A DNA stretch of 64,000 bases from Welwitschia mirabilis (GCA_051453625.1 JBOZIK010000001.1:263449207-263513206); one strand, 5' to 3'; shown: positions 12,279 through 24,313, counted from the first letter of the stretch. The notes: generated by a model not told the origin, from the sequence alone. Made by a program: numbers and translations.

Positions 12279-13400
12279 TATGCAACATGGATCATGCCAT
12301 CTTACTAAGTACTTCATAATTAAAAAATAAAGTCATATTATACCTCCTCCATTTTCACAAATTTACTACAAATGTATGTTGACAGCTTCTTCTTAGATTC
12401 CTTCATATTGGAAATAGTTGGTATAGGCTTGCCTTTAGCTTCATACCATTTTTATTCAATAAATAATTTCACATAGTGTATTTTAGGCCATTGATATCAT
12501 TAATTTAAAAATTCATAAAACTTATTCTTACATTAGGTGAGATGCCCAATTACCTAGACTTCATCTCATATTGACTTCAAAATTTATACAAACTCTTTTG
12601 TTAATCATGACTTTTTGACCTTTTCCATTTTTAGGATTATAATAATTACTTAATAAGGGAAAATTGTTATGAACTAGTACATATCATGCAAGGAATTTCT
12701 AAGAAAATAGTTGAATACAAATACAAATAAGTTAAACCATTTAGTTTCTTAAGCCAAAATATCTTAATGACTTTCTTACTTCGATCAAAAGTAAAATATG
12801 CTTGAACTATTAAATCCAAAAACTGCAACAACACTAGAATCTCTTATTCCAATTATGACATACACTTCTAACATTATTATGTAACAATTCCTCAATCCTA
12901 AGTTCAAAAATTATAGGTCTCTTCCACATTACACTCTTTTGTTATGTTTTTTCAATGCATTTTAGATACTTTTGCTTATATAATCTAGTTGAATTTCCAC
13001 TTTAATGATTAGTATGCATATATCATCTTGAAGTTTAATAAGTAAAGGATAGAATGTATGAAATAAGTCTATACAAGTATAGACCAAATAAGTATACAAG
13101 GAATTTTGGATTAGTTGAGATGGACAATGTCTAGCCCCATAAGGTTGAAGTACATAATCCATATAAATAAGAATATAGAATTTAATCATATAAAAATGGG
13201 ATTAGCTAGTTAATACTTATTATATTAGCTAAGGATTACAAGATGCATGATAATAGAAACTACAAATAAGGGTTTAATTAGTATAAGAATTTCTTAAAAT
13301 AAAGGGTTATTTAAAGATTTGTTGATAATAGTATATAGGCTAATCAGATAAGCCAAAGAGTTAATCCATTATTTCAGGTAACACATATTTACTTTTATCC
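12279..13400 (-). pseudogene. Captured PPR-like gene segment, copy 2
   Basis: Reverse-complement homologue of 2920-4070, and direct homologue of 46130-47060. Reading the minus strand near 12690-12770 gives KVIKIFWLKKLNG, nearly the same as the PPR helix in copy 3. A 75-codon open frame at 12962-13189 lies in the upstream part and has no recognised domain. The end next to 12278 is cut off before the polypurine tract expected from the other copies. Gag remnants lie upstream on the same strand, as in the element at 42-54 kb, so it probably belonged to the same kind of retrotransposon. Confidence 0.5.
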
Positions 13401-13899
13401 ATCAACATCTCATGATAATATAAAGTTAAGCTTTGCCATGCTAATGGGGGAAACCTCAACTATATCTCCCTTAGATGTTAGAAAGTTTTCATTTGGTAGA
13501 GGTAAGAAAATCAATTTCTTAAATTGGCTTTTCATTCCTACTTATGGAATTAATTTGTACAACATTTAGATTACTTTTGCTTTTTTATTTGAGAAAATTT
13601 CTAATTCTTCTTCATTCCTATTTACAATTTCATTGATGTTATCTTTAATCATAACCATATCATCTTCTATTTTGATAGACTTAGTACTAACATGAACCCA
13701 TTTCTTCTTCAATACATTGTCACCATCAGTATATTCTTTATGAATTGTGTGGTTCATTAGCATCTTCTTTTCCCATCTTCTTAATATTGTTGCTATTTAG
13801 AATCTTAGTCCCATTGGTGATTTGCATAGCTTTTTTTTCTTTATATATACTTCCAAGATAAGACTCCTCAAAAATAGGCTTGGTGTTATAATCTTAGTT
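13401..13899. other. Unassigned
   Basis: A 65-codon minus-strand frame (13566-13763) is rich in charged residues but matches nothing recognised. Position suggests decayed internal sequence of the minus-strand chromovirus between gag and the PPR segment. Confidence 0.4.
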
Positions 13900-14720
13900 G
13901 CTTGTGTATCCTTATTAATTTACATTCCATCAGTAGTAATATAGCCTTCATGAAGATTTAAATAGGAGCTAAAGGAGAATTAAATTTAATAAAAACAACC
14001 TCTAGATCTAACTAAATAACATCTTCTATACACTTGTTATAGGTGCTTCTTGTTTCTTCCTTTCAAGGTAATTTCTAACATAGGAAGATCTATAATATAG
14101 AAATGTCTTATGATCTTGAAATCATTAGTTGTATTTTAAAAGACTATTCATTTTTTAGTAGTTCCATAAATCAATCTATTTCTTGAGTTGGATAAGTCTA
14201 CTCTCTTCCTTGAAATTTATATATGACTCTAGTGTTGACTGTAGCCTTATTAACTCTACCTCTTCTTTTGATCATACCTATATTCTAAGAGATTAGTTTC
14301 TCTCATGACTGCATTCTTTCACTATCTTGAGAAATTTTTATTGTTCTAATATTTTTATACTTGATAAATAATTCTTCACTAATTTTGTTCTTCTTTAAGG
14401 CTTCTGTAATAGTCTTTGATTAAAATAATTTTACTTGATCTCGAATTATTGGATGTAGACTAGTTATAGATCATCTAACTTTTACTTCTTCATACCTACT
14501 TATAAGATTATAGAAATTATTAGCCTTTACATTTATAAAAAAAATTTGCAATGCATCTACATTTATATTTGATTTTTAACCCTTTCCCTTTCATAAGTGT
14601 TAAACGAAATGACTGAACTCTCTTTGCATTTCACCATATTTCTAAATCCCATTATAAAGTTGCTCTTTCAACAAGTTGACGAGTAGTGAAGTTGCATAAT
14701 TTTAATTTGTTTTATACATA
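13900..14720 (-). pseudogene. Chromovirus gag remnant
   Basis: Minus-strand reading near 14390-14520 gives EEVKVR, a stop, then HPIIRDQVKLF. These are the conserved parts of the retrotransposon gag capsid domain ('VRRF..GL.P.IRDQV'). The same block is found at 49630-49760 in the second chromovirus with fewer changes, which supports the call. Stops and frame changes interrupt it, so no Gag can be made. It lies 3' of the minus-strand primer-binding sites at 15122-15249, the expected order of PBS, leader and gag. Confidence 0.6.
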
Positions 14721-15121
14721 GTTAAATCATGGTTCCACATGTATCATGTTGTTGATACTTTAGAAATTTGGAGGTTTTATTGTCTTAAGTTAAACCATCA
14801 TTTTTTTAATGGAGTTTCTATCTTCTCAGCAACTATTTTTCTTATAAATTTACTAGCTAAATTGCTAACTGGATTTACTAATGTTGTATCTCTAGTTGGT
14901 TATTATATATCCTTTTTGAAGCCATGTCAACTTCATGGGAATCAAACTATAGATATTACAAGCTTATATTTCATGTTTAAAACTTGCAACTTTAACAAAG
15001 TTAAACTAAGTAAAATTGCAACCTAGATTTTAATAGTAGTTATGCCCAGTGAATTTGTCAACTAATGCTCTAATGTTAAAATGAATTCACAAAAATTATG
15101 CCTAGGAAAATTACAACCTAA
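14721..15121 (-). mobile_element. Chromovirus 5' leader / gag start region
   Basis: Sequence between the primer-binding sites and the recognisable gag. The 95-codon plus-strand frame at 14739-15026 is antisense to it and has no recognised domain, so it is treated as chance. Confidence 0.4.
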
Positions 15122-15249
15122 GCTCTAATACCAAAATGTAAATATCTAATTTTTGAACTTAAAATTTTCTTCTAGCCCTGATATAAAATGTAACACCTCA
15201 AATTTCTAATGTTGAAAACTTCAAAACTCTCTCTAATGCTCTTATACCA
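15122..15249 (-). promoter_or_regulatory. Three stacked tRNA-Met primer-binding sites
   Basis: On the plus strand, GCTCTAATACCA (15122-15133), GCCCTGATATAA (15175-15186) and GCTCTTATACCA (15238-15249) each approximate the complement of TGGTATCAGAGC. Each is followed after three bases by TGTAA (15137, 15189, 15253), which is what an LTR end looks like in this orientation. The spacing is 53 and 63 bp. So three PBS/LTR-end junctions lie in tandem where a normal element has one. Confidence 0.65.
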
Positions 15250-15493
15250 AATTGTAATGTCTAAAATTGGAAATTTAACTAAAATATAAATAAGTCATGC
15301 AATGTAAATGTAGTACATAGTCTTTAATAAGGTACTAGTCTATAATTAAGTATTATTTAATTATTAAAAACTATATGATTTAATTTGTTACTATTAGTTG
15401 GACTAATATTGGGATCATTCTATTAGGGCATTTTATGCTCTAAGCATCTTAATTTAGGACATAGAGAACTTATAATTTAGAACCTAATATGGT

Positions 15494-16078
15494 NNNNNNN
15501 NNNNNNNNNNNNNNNNNNNNNNNNNNNNNNNNNNNNNNNNNNNNNNNNNNNNNNNNNNNNNNNNNNNNNNNNNNNNNNNNNNNNNNNNNNNNNNNNNNNN
15601 NNNNNNNNNNNNNNNNNNNNNNNNNNNNNNNNNNNNNNNNNNNNNNNNNNNNNNNNNNNNNNNNNNNNNNNNNNNNNNNNNNNNNNNNNNNNNNNNNNNN
15701 NNNNNNNNNNNNNNNNNNNNNNNNNNNNNNNNNNNNNNNNNNNNNNNNNNNNNNNNNNNNNNNNNNNNNNNNNNNNNNNNNNNNNNNNNNNNNNNNNNNN
15801 NNNNNNNNNNNNNNNNNNNNNNNNNNNNNNNNNNNNNNNNNNNNNNNNNNNNNNNNNNNNNNNNNNNNNNNNNNNNNNNNNNNNNNNNNNNNNNNNNNNN
15901 NNNNNNNNNNNNNNNNNNNNNNNNNNNNNNNNNNNNNNNNNNNNNNNNNNNNNNNNNNNNNNNNNNNNNNNNNNNNNNNNNNNNNNNNNNNNNNNNNNNN
16001 NNNNNNNNNNNNNNNNNNNNNNNNNNNNNNNNNNNNNNNNNNNNNNNNNNNNNNNNNNNNNNNNNNNNNNNNNNNNNN
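15494..16078. other. Assembly gap (585 N)
   Basis: The non-round length suggests an estimated gap. The flanks share only the 5 bases ATGGT, too few to conclude an overlap. Confidence 0.99.
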
Positions 16079-16130
16079 ATGGTGTTTGCATACATATACT
16101 TATATTATAAGAAGATTGTGAAGAGGAAAA

Positions 16131-16134
<4 letters not shown>

Positions 16135-16158
<24 letters not shown>
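16135..16158. repeat. (TA)n microsatellite
   Basis: Uninterrupted alternating AT dinucleotides. A similar shorter run is at 19285-19302. Confidence 0.9.
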
Positions 16159-16161
<3 letters not shown>

Positions 16162-18399
16162 TTTAGTAATTTAATATAAAGTGAATTGAAGGAAATTTTA
16201 TAGTAAAATTATTATAAGAACGATTTGAAATAAGGATTATTAACTGCTAATTTTGATTTGATATCCATCCTTACATTCATATGAAACATGCCTTTAAAGG
16301 CTTATTATAAAAGAGGAGATAGATTTTCCTTGGTTTATGTTACACATGGATTTCAGTAAATACAAGACATTTCCGTTGTGCTCTCAAATGTCTTACTTCT
16401 AAATCTACCAAAACTAAACCTCTCTATGAATATGCAGATAGATGCGATGAAGTCCATGTATGCAAGAGAAATAATATTGCCTATGTCTCATGGACATGGT
16501 ATTCTATTTGATCAACCATTAATACTCTATTTAATCTCCTATTAACCAATCAAATAAATCCATGAATTCCTATACTATTTACTATCTATTAGGAGGCTCT
16601 TCACATAGATTGCGTTATTAATGCTTTCTACTCCCAACCATTAAATTTAAAGCATGTTAATTGATCTAGTTATTTAAATATATTTTAGTGTTAAGTAAGG
16701 TACAAGTTCAATGTTGCATGAGAGAGGAAAACCACTTACAATAGTTAGAGAACTACATACAAGGATGAAACACTAGTGAGAGGAGGAATGCTACATAAGA
16801 AGAAGGATGCACAGTTGAGCGATGTCTGTGAAGGGTAAAAATACCAATACAAAAGAAACACAAGTATTACTAACATGATTCATGCATCTTAAGAATATTC
16901 AAGAAAGGAAACAAGTGAACAATGCAGAAGAAAAGGAGAAACACTAGAATGAGGAAGAGGAAACATGGAAAAAAAGCCATAAGTATTAACATTGAGGGTG
17001 TTTAGTAGTTATTTTAAATAATTTTTTCACTTATAATAGATAACAAATGTTACTTGAATATGATTTCACCCTTTTCTCCTTTTACCTACTTAGAAAAATA
17101 GTGGCTTCAAAAGGAATTTTTTTTTTATAGCCCATGCAAGCTATTGAAAAGAGATGATAAGTGGTGCATAAGAAGAAACAAGGAGCTCCATGTGAGGGGG
17201 AATAAGGAAAGTGCCAACGTTTTCTTTTCTTTTTTTTTTTTTAAAGAAAAATTATCATTAAGAAAAGATGCACGAATAGGCAAATTAGGAGAGAAATACT
17301 ATAAGATAGGGCTTTACCTTGCATTGATACAACACAGAAAAGACAAACAAATGACTATTTTATAGAGCTTAAATGTGACTTAAAATACTTAATTTAATTT
17401 CTGAAGTACCCTTCCAAAGTAATACATCTAGTGATTAAAGGTTGAATTATTAACCTATGTCTTGAAGTGTTTCAGATGCATCTTAAGCGTTATGTCTATG
17501 TTTGAAGTGTTTCAAATGCATCTTCTTTAGAACATGTTGATCTTCTCCTACACAGAATGTGTTTCCGCTTATGTTTCCTAATGTTCTACTATTAGCTAAT
17601 ATTCTAGGCAAGCATAAGTTTAATGTTAATCATCCCACATGTTACTAATCTAATCCTACCACCTTCATCCTTGAAAGCCGCTATTCTTGTTTAAAGGGAG
17701 CATTTCTAAGAATCAAATAATGCTCTAATAATTACTCTTTACCTTCCTCGTTTTTTCTTAATATTAAAGATTCCAACCTTTGGCTACATTCATGCCTTCC
17801 TCTCCTTTACAAAGGATGCTCATAAGTTTACTCATAGAAGAACAATAAGCTCTCTAATTGCCTAGTTAAATATTAAAGTCAACCTACCACACAGGCTTAA
17901 AAACAAAGTAATACAACCTATTATCAGTAAAGGATTAATGGTGTAATGGTAACAGATTGGTAAATTGGTCTAAATGATTAGTGGCTCAGTTCATACTGTG
18001 TATGTTGAACCATTTAAAATTTATCAAAAATTTATTTTTGATTATTTTCTTAATTAACATGATTCTAATATATAATTTATACTTTTAAATAATTTAATAT
18101 TAAACATTTATTAGCTCCCTATGAACTATGATAATATTTAAATAATTATTCATACCCCTTAACATATTTTTTTAAGCTAACATTTAAGTATTTATTAATG
18201 TCCTTTAATAAATTTACTTAAGATAATGTTAAATAAATATAAAAGAGGTAAGTTTATACACTCCAAGGCTTCTCTTATAACACCTTATTACTTTCCAACC
18301 TATCAACATATTATTTCCATATAATTATAATGAAAGGGAGTTACATTAGCCTACTATTCAAGTGGTAATAAAATAGGACTAACTCTACATTTTACGATA

Positions 18400-20346
18400 T
18401 AATTTCCAATTTATTTTTCATTATCTGTCTTTGAACTTTTCAAGGAATTATTACAAGTAGTGTATAAAATATATTATTAACCTCAAAATTTAATGGAAAT
18501 AATTCAAGAAAATATATCCACAAATTGACATTTAATAAAATTTCAAGGCAATTAATATAAATGAAGATTTCAAGCTTCTTAATAAAATTCATCAAGAATA
18601 GCACAAACAACATATCATTAAATTTTCATATTTCAATAGTATTTTCTATAATAGAATTCTTAACATATCAACTAAGAAAACTTGATTGGCTATAAAGCAC
18701 ACACATGATAAAATGGAGTTTAACTCTTTAACTTATTTAAGGAACATTATGTTAGAGAAGTATATCATATTCTCAAATCTTAGACATATTACACCAAATA
18801 TTTTAGGAGTAGTAAAGGAATACAAGATCATTTAGCAAAATTTTCCAAAAATACTTGAACATTAATCCTTCACATCCTTTTATCCATAGCAACAATTATA
18901 CTCTGGAATTTCCACATGTCACACAAAATTATGGAATGAAAACTATGAAAATCTCATAGTTCCTAATATGATCTAGGTAATACTGGGCAGGATAGGTAAG
19001 GATTTTTAAGAGTTAAGATAGGAAGGACAAGTAAATACTTCAAGAAATACATGATATATCACAAACATTAACCTTATGATTACAAATGAAAATAATCAAC
19101 ATATATTTTTAGATATCTCAATCACTTCACTGCTGCATTCAATGATCTATGAAATTCATTGCCCTATGAAATTCATTGCCTCATTCGGAGATTTATTGTT
19201 ATCATATAATTTTTTATATTTCACTTCAGTCCCTCATTTAGCAATCTATAAAATCCAATGCCTCATTCAGTGATTTCTGGTTCTATATATATATATATAT
19301 ATAAACTCATATATCATTAAATTCACTACCTCATTTAATAATCTATGAAGCCCACTGCCTCATTCAATAATCTATGATAAATCTATTATCCCCACTATCT
19401 CATTTAGTAATTTTTGGGATTCTCACTTCACTACATTATTCGGCAATCTATGAAGCCCACTACCTTGTTTAGTGATCTGTAGAAATTCATAACCATAAGT
19501 TTAAGACATCACAATAACAAGAAAAATATGACAATATTTGACCACAAACTATCAACTCATACTAAGAACAAATAACATCAAGACATTAAGTATAGATGTG
19601 ATAGGGGTCAAGAATTAAAACAATACTAAATTTATCTTTATCAAGCATCATAATTTTACATTCATCTCATAATAATATAAACATGATAATCTCATTAACG
19701 AAATGCATATAAAGAAAGAACCAACAAGGAAGCATAAAAGAATAGAACCATACCCATATGTGTTTGAGATTTTTTAAGATCTTCCAAGTTTCTAAAGATC
19801 CTAAATCTCCTATGCTCTAAGATTTTAAGGCAAGATCTTTTTATAGAAAAATAAACTAAATTTAAGGAAGAAAAAACTATATTTAAAGTAAGAGAACATG
19901 GGCAAGATGATAGAACTTAAGAATACAAAAGAACACATCATGAGCCAACAGTAAAGGCGAGGGTTTCATAACATCTTATAAAAGCTTATCTAACCACCAA
20001 GTTCTTTAATAATTTAAAAAGACTACTATCCATTCAATCACATTTAATCATAATAATTAGAAAAAATAATAATAATCCTCCATAATTAACATCTAATCAT
20101 GCATAAATTCTAGGAAGATGTAATAAAAAAAGTAAATTAAATCATCACCATTGCAAGAACATTCTTGAAAATTTATATGTAATATTTTAATCAATATATA
20201 AGGAACTCAAGGAACAATTTAATATAAAAAAATCTCAAAAACATAATACTTATATCAGTTGAAGATTTTAACATAATTAAATATTTTTAAATAATTCATT
20301 AAACTTAATCTTTGCATCTTTTAAAAGTAAAAATGTGAACATGACA
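18400..20346 (-). repeat. Chromovirus LTR, inverted (copy C)
   Basis: Reading the minus strand from 20346, the sequence begins TGTCATGTTCACATTTTTAC, the same start as copies A and B. The 'agatcaccgaatgaggcagtg' array appears at about 19100-19490 in inverted form, and the 'catagttcctaatatgatctagg' block lies near 18950. Beyond about 18880 the match becomes weak but can still be followed to roughly 18400. The purine tract expected to the right is poor (GGGTAAGAAATT on the minus strand). Confidence 0.65.
19836..19848 (-). promoter_or_regulatory. LTR TATA-like element (minus)
   Basis: The minus strand reads CTATAAAAAGATC at the position in copy C that corresponds to the TATA-like element of the other LTRs. 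It is probably the remains of the LTR promoter. Confidence 0.4.
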
Positions 20347-20890
20347 AATTTCTTACCCAAATTTCCACCATCACCTCTTGATTAAAAACATGTTAAATCA
20401 CTCCTATACCTATGACAAAAAGGTATGGATGAGAACTATGAAAAACACAGTTCTTAATATGACCTAGGTGAGGGGGAAAGATATTAAGAAGTTTTAAAGG
20501 TTCTCAAAACAAAGAAAGATGAGTAATAATTTACAAATTGAGGAATTACCCAAAATAAAACAAGAAATAAAAATCTTACAATTTACAAATTTAAAAGGTA
20601 TCCATTTAATTAGCTTGAATTTATGCTTATAAAGGTATCCATTTAATTAGCTTGAATTTATGCTTATAAACAATTATAGTTTTAGTAAACACAGTTGTTC
20701 CATCACCAGGAGGGATTTCCTTTTTTTCTTTAAGTGTGTTTTCCCATTCTATCCCTAGTAGTTCACTTCCATAGTCATGGAAGCCTAATAGAGGTTATCC
20801 CCTCTAATGTTCACATCTCCTAGTTTCATTGGCTAGATTTTTATTCTTATTGTTTAAGAAGTAAAGCATAAATATCATATTTATTCTAGG
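20347..20890 (-). other. LTR fragment and unassigned sequence
   Basis: The part at 20405-20510 (a block on 'gagaactatgaaaaacacagtt' and 'gacctaggtgag') repeats the middle of copy C near 18930-19010, so a second truncated LTR piece lies next to the first. The remainder is unassigned except for the exact 37-bp duplication. Confidence 0.45.
20594..20667. repeat. Perfect 37-bp tandem duplication
   Basis: The 37 bases at 20594-20630, starting AAAGGTATCC, are repeated without a change at 20631-20667. Other duplicated segments in the window differ at many sites, so this one is either very recent or an assembly slip. Confidence 0.9.
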
Positions 20891-21493
20891 ATCAAAGAAA
20901 TTTTACCCATAATTTTAAATTAAGATATAGAAATTATTAAGAGATAAAAATCTATTAAAACAAGGAAATATTGAAGAAAAATTTGCATCAAATTTACAAG
21001 GACAAAGTATTTTAGCAAAGCAAGATAAAATAAGTATACTTAAGAAGTAAAAAAAAAAGTTTGAAACATACCCAAAAAATAAAAAAAGTAGACATATGAT
21101 AATGAGAAGATCTTCTTCTTAAGTTGTAAGGGGAAAAAGCTAAAGAAGAACTTATAAGAATGAGAAAAGAAATAAATGCTTTAAGTTTTGACAAATGTAT
21201 AAAAAGAGTTAGTGAGGTGTCAAGTTTCTAAATGATCACTTGGTGTTTCCCTAAACCTCCTTCTCAAACTTGGCTTTTTTAGAAAAAATAATCATAAAAG
21301 TAAATTTCTTTATAAAATAAAAGTAATAAATGACTTTTAATAACTATTTAAATCCTTAACATATGTTTAAAATAACTAATCTCACATAGAAAATAATCAT
21401 ATTTCATTAACATTAATCTTAAACTTCTTTGTACATGGATAATTTATTTTAAAATTTAATTCTTTGTTGGCATATAAGAGTGAAAACATGATA
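20891..21493 (-). repeat. 3' LTR of the gag-deleted chromovirus
   Basis: It aligns along its length with 24849-25423. Shared blocks include 'gtcaagtttctaaatga' (near 21219 and 25168) and 'cctaacatatgtttaaaataact'. It ends ACATGATA on the plus strand, matching the other LTR end; the terminal CA has become TA. The left edge is approximate because the terminal bases have diverged. Confidence 0.75.
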
Positions 21494-21520
21494 ATTTTCT
21501 CCTCTTAAGAAGTTTCCTCT
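21494..21520 (-). promoter_or_regulatory. Polypurine tract region (minus)
   Basis: The minus strand reads GAAACTTCTTAAGAGGAGAA and then the LTR start, the same layout as the plus-strand tracts at 4263 and 9793. Confidence 0.7.
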
Positions 21521-21529
21521 TAAAAATGT

Positions 21530-21700
21530 GCAAAGGTTTTAGTTTTTCACTGCAATATATTTGCTTCAAATTCCTAAGTTATATTTGCTTTAATTTGATC
21601 TCACCATTACAGTTTATATAGCTAAATTTTCCTACCCCTGAGTTTAAGTTGCTTTTTGTCTAAAATTTTAACTATTTCGTTCTAAAATATACAATAATAC
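21530..21700 (-). pseudogene. Integrase C-terminal chromodomain remnant
   Basis: One minus-strand frame reads EIVKILDKKQLKLRGRKI, then LYKL, W, DQIKANIT and EFEANILQ, with stops between. This is the 'ILDR..+.LR.+.I.LVKV.W......ATWE.E' pattern of the chromodomain that chromoviruses use to target integration to modified chromatin. The stops fall where Gln, Arg and Trp codons are expected, each explained by a single C-to-T or G-to-A change. It lies immediately before the polypurine tract, the normal place. Confidence 0.7.
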
Positions 21701-22980
21701 TAAATATTTACTTATTACACAAGACTTATGTTTGTTACATTAGACATACATTTTCTTTAATAATGAGACATGAAAAACATTATGAAGTATTGATAATTGT
21801 GATGGTAAATCGAGTTCATAAGCCATGTGACTAACTTTTTTAATTATCTAAAATGATCTTATAAGTCTTGATGTAAACATGCCTTTGTTATCAAAATAAA
21901 ATATCCTTTTAAAATAAGATATCTTAAGAAGACATGTTTTCCTTCTTAAAATTTTGTTTTCCTTCTCTTCCTATTAGTATATTTGACATGCTTATCTTTT
22001 ATGTTTAGTAGCCTTCATTTGATTAAATTGAAATTTTATTTTAACTCTTAAATAGATGAAAACACTAATAGATTTTTATTAGCTATATCAAACTAGGATA
22101 TTGACATACTATAAATTATTTCATAAATAGATTCAAATGGTTCATACCTAATAGATTCTTGATGACTATTATTATAGGTAAACTTAACCAACACTATATG
22201 ATCTACTTAAGATCCATCAAAAATCTGAAATTACTAATCTTAATATATAATAGGTTCTAAAATATGATTATTTATTTCTATTTTTTCATTTATTTTTAAA
22301 GTAAAATATTTACTTAAATTTAATTAGTACTAAGCTTCTCATTAAATGTTGTCCAAAACATGGGTTTCAACTTACTATCCCTATTTGAAATAATTACTTT
22401 AGGGATTCCATGGAGATTCACTATATGTATTATGTATTTATTTACCATTATTTCGGCTAAAAATGTAGTTCTAATTGGGTAAAAGTATGCACTTTACACT
22501 AGTAGATTCACTATTACCATTATTGTATCAAACCCTTCCATTGATTTAGGTAAAACTATAATAAAATCTATCCTATTGGTCTCCCAATTGCATTATGGTA
22601 CTTCATGAGGATATAAAGTTCCTATTGGATATGTATTCTCTACTTTAACTAGCTAATAAGTAATACATTTTATTACATAGTTAACTATTTTAGACTTCAT
22701 TATTCACCACTAATAACATTGCTTGATATCTTTACATATCTTGTTAATCCCTAGGTGAATAGAATACTTGGTTATATTAAATTTATTAAAAAAATCATCT
22801 TCTTAATATGATAAAAATTGGATACCACAACCTTATCTAAATGGTTTAACAAACATGATTTAGATATATTAAATCCTTTGATTCCTTTTTCTCTAACCTT
22901 CTTACATAAGGAATAGTTTTTTTAAGCATTAAATATTATCTCATAAAAATTAGTGCTTATTCAAAGGGAATGATTACATG
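21700..22980 (-). pseudogene. Integrase remnant
   Basis: The minus strand near 22470-22590 reads IDFIIVLPKSMEGFDTIMVI, and near 22380-22430 LHGIPKVIISNRDSKL. These are the start of the catalytic core with its first Asp (the D in 'DF..GLP') and the region around the second Asp ('HG.P..IVSDRD'). Near 21750-21830, AYELDLPSQLSILHNVFHVS matches the C-terminal 'HPVFHVS' block. Integrase would insert the cDNA into chromatin. Stops and frame changes show it is dead. Confidence 0.85.
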
Positions 22981-23345
22981 CTTTTTTCTAATTAAAGAAT
23001 CATCCATCACATTTGCTTTACCTCCATGAAAATTCATTATTATATAATAATCTTGTAAGAACTTCATCCATCTTCTTTGCTGGATATGTAGGTTGGGCTG
23101 AGTATGAATATACTTCAAACTCTTATGATCTATCTAGATTTCTATTTCCTCCTCATAAAAATAAGGCCTACAAAATTTTAGTGCATAAATTACTACAACT
23201 AATTTCACATCATGAATTGGATAATTCTTTTCATTATCTATTAATGTTTTAAAGGAATATTTAATAACCTAGTCATTTTACATCAAAACTACTCCTATTT
23301 CCTAAATTGATGCATTAGTAAAAACTACATAAGGCTTCCCTAGTT
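22980..23345 (-). pseudogene. RNase H remnant
   Basis: The minus strand reads PYVVFTNASIQEIGVVLM, KNYPIHDVKLVVVIYALK, IDHKSLKYIHTQ and RRWMKFLQDY, ending HGGKANVMDDSLIRK. These are the standard gypsy RNase H blocks (TDAS, LELAAV.ALK, TDHKSLKY, RRW, GKANVVADALSR). The first catalytic Asp is changed (T-N-A-S for T-D-A-S). It directly follows RT and precedes integrase. Confidence 0.85.
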
Positions 23346-24313
23346 TTGAAATTATTAGAATAGGAGCTAAATTAATGGCTTATTTTAATGTCTAAAAAGC
23401 TTCTTTAAATCAACCAGTCCATGCAAATCAAGTATTTTTTCTTAATAGAGAGGTTAAAGGACTAACAATTTTAGAAAAATTAGTAATAAACCTTTTATAA
23501 TAACTTGTAAGACCAAGGAAACTCCTTATTTCTAATACTGATTTTTGTTTAGACTAATCCACCACTGCCTAAACCTTATCATAATCTTTATTAACTCTTT
23601 TTTATAATACTACATAACCTAAAAATTTAATTTTTAATAGTCAAAGCTCATAGTTTTTTGGAATCTTCATAGAGATGATTTATTATTAAGGTATCCACCA
23701 CTATCCTTAAATGTTGTTCATGGGGTTCCTTTGTTGGAGAGTATACTAGTGGATCATTAATAAAAACTACCAAAAATTCATTTAGATATTTCCTAAATTG
23801 TTGTTTATTACCATTATAAATATCACTACAGCATTGATGAGATCAAAAGAAACAATCTTAAAATTAAAATTTTTGTACTAGGTTCTATAGGTAGTTTTGA
23901 AAATATCATCTTTCTTAATATCAAGCTAGTGATATCCTAATTTAAGACCCATTTTATAGAAGATTTTTTCATGCTTTAATTGATCAAATAGATCTCTTAT
24001 TCTTGGAAATAGATAACCATTCCTTATCATCATGTAATTTAACATTTTTTAATCTACATAAAGCCTTATACTACCATCGTTTTTTTGATAAATAATATTG
24101 TACTAGTAGAGATATGCTTGCTCTAATTAGACTCTTATTTAGTAAGGCTATTATTTGCACTTTTAGTTCTACCAACTCAACTAGATACATCCTATAAGAG
24201 CCTTTAGGTATGGATTCTACACTAGATTTCAAAGTTATTTTAAAATCATCTTTCTTATTAGAAGGATATCCTAGTACTTCATTTGAAAATACATGTATAT
24301 ACTCCTGCACCAT
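23345..24313 (-). pseudogene. Reverse transcriptase remnant
   Basis: An 80-codon open piece (24071-24313) carries YIHVFSNEVLGYPSNK, YRMYLVELVELKVQI and FSLIRAS-like blocks, matching the start of chromovirus RT ('FPDVFPEELPGLPP', 'PYRMAPAELKELK.QL', 'GFIRPS.SPW'). Near 23700-23790 the active-site block reads VVFINDPLVYS against the usual VVFIDDILVYS, so one of the two catalytic aspartates is lost. The middle of RT is full of stops. Confidence 0.88.

Larger units (their letters stand above)
15253..18399 (-). other. Probable LTR 3' portion and unassigned sequence
   Basis: The stretch begins TGTAATGTC next to a minus-strand PBS, so at least its left end is the 3' end of a minus-strand LTR whose 5' end may be the one at 20346. 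The interior cannot be aligned to the other LTRs. It holds the 585-N gap, a (TA)n run at 16135-16158 and a diverged direct repeat near 17459-17524 ('gaagtgtttcagatgcatctt' with one mismatch). No gene was recognised; the 73-codon plus frame at 17144-17365 has no motif. Confidence 0.4.

Noticed and set aside
14739-15026. 95-codon plus-strand frame
   Set aside because: Antisense to the leader/gag region of a minus-strand chromovirus, with no recognisable domain.
15477-16136. Long frames of about 200-220 codons on both strands
   Set aside because: They consist of translated N from the assembly gap. The same holds for 47923-48630 and the frames at 5390-5691, 9446-9811 and 58075-58281.
17940-18005. 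tRNA-like stretch ('ggtgtaatggtaacagattgg')
   Set aside because: No cloverleaf could be drawn with proper acceptor and T arms, and box B is poor.
23013-23252. 79-codon plus-strand frame
   Set aside because: Antisense to the RNase H remnant, which explains the openness.
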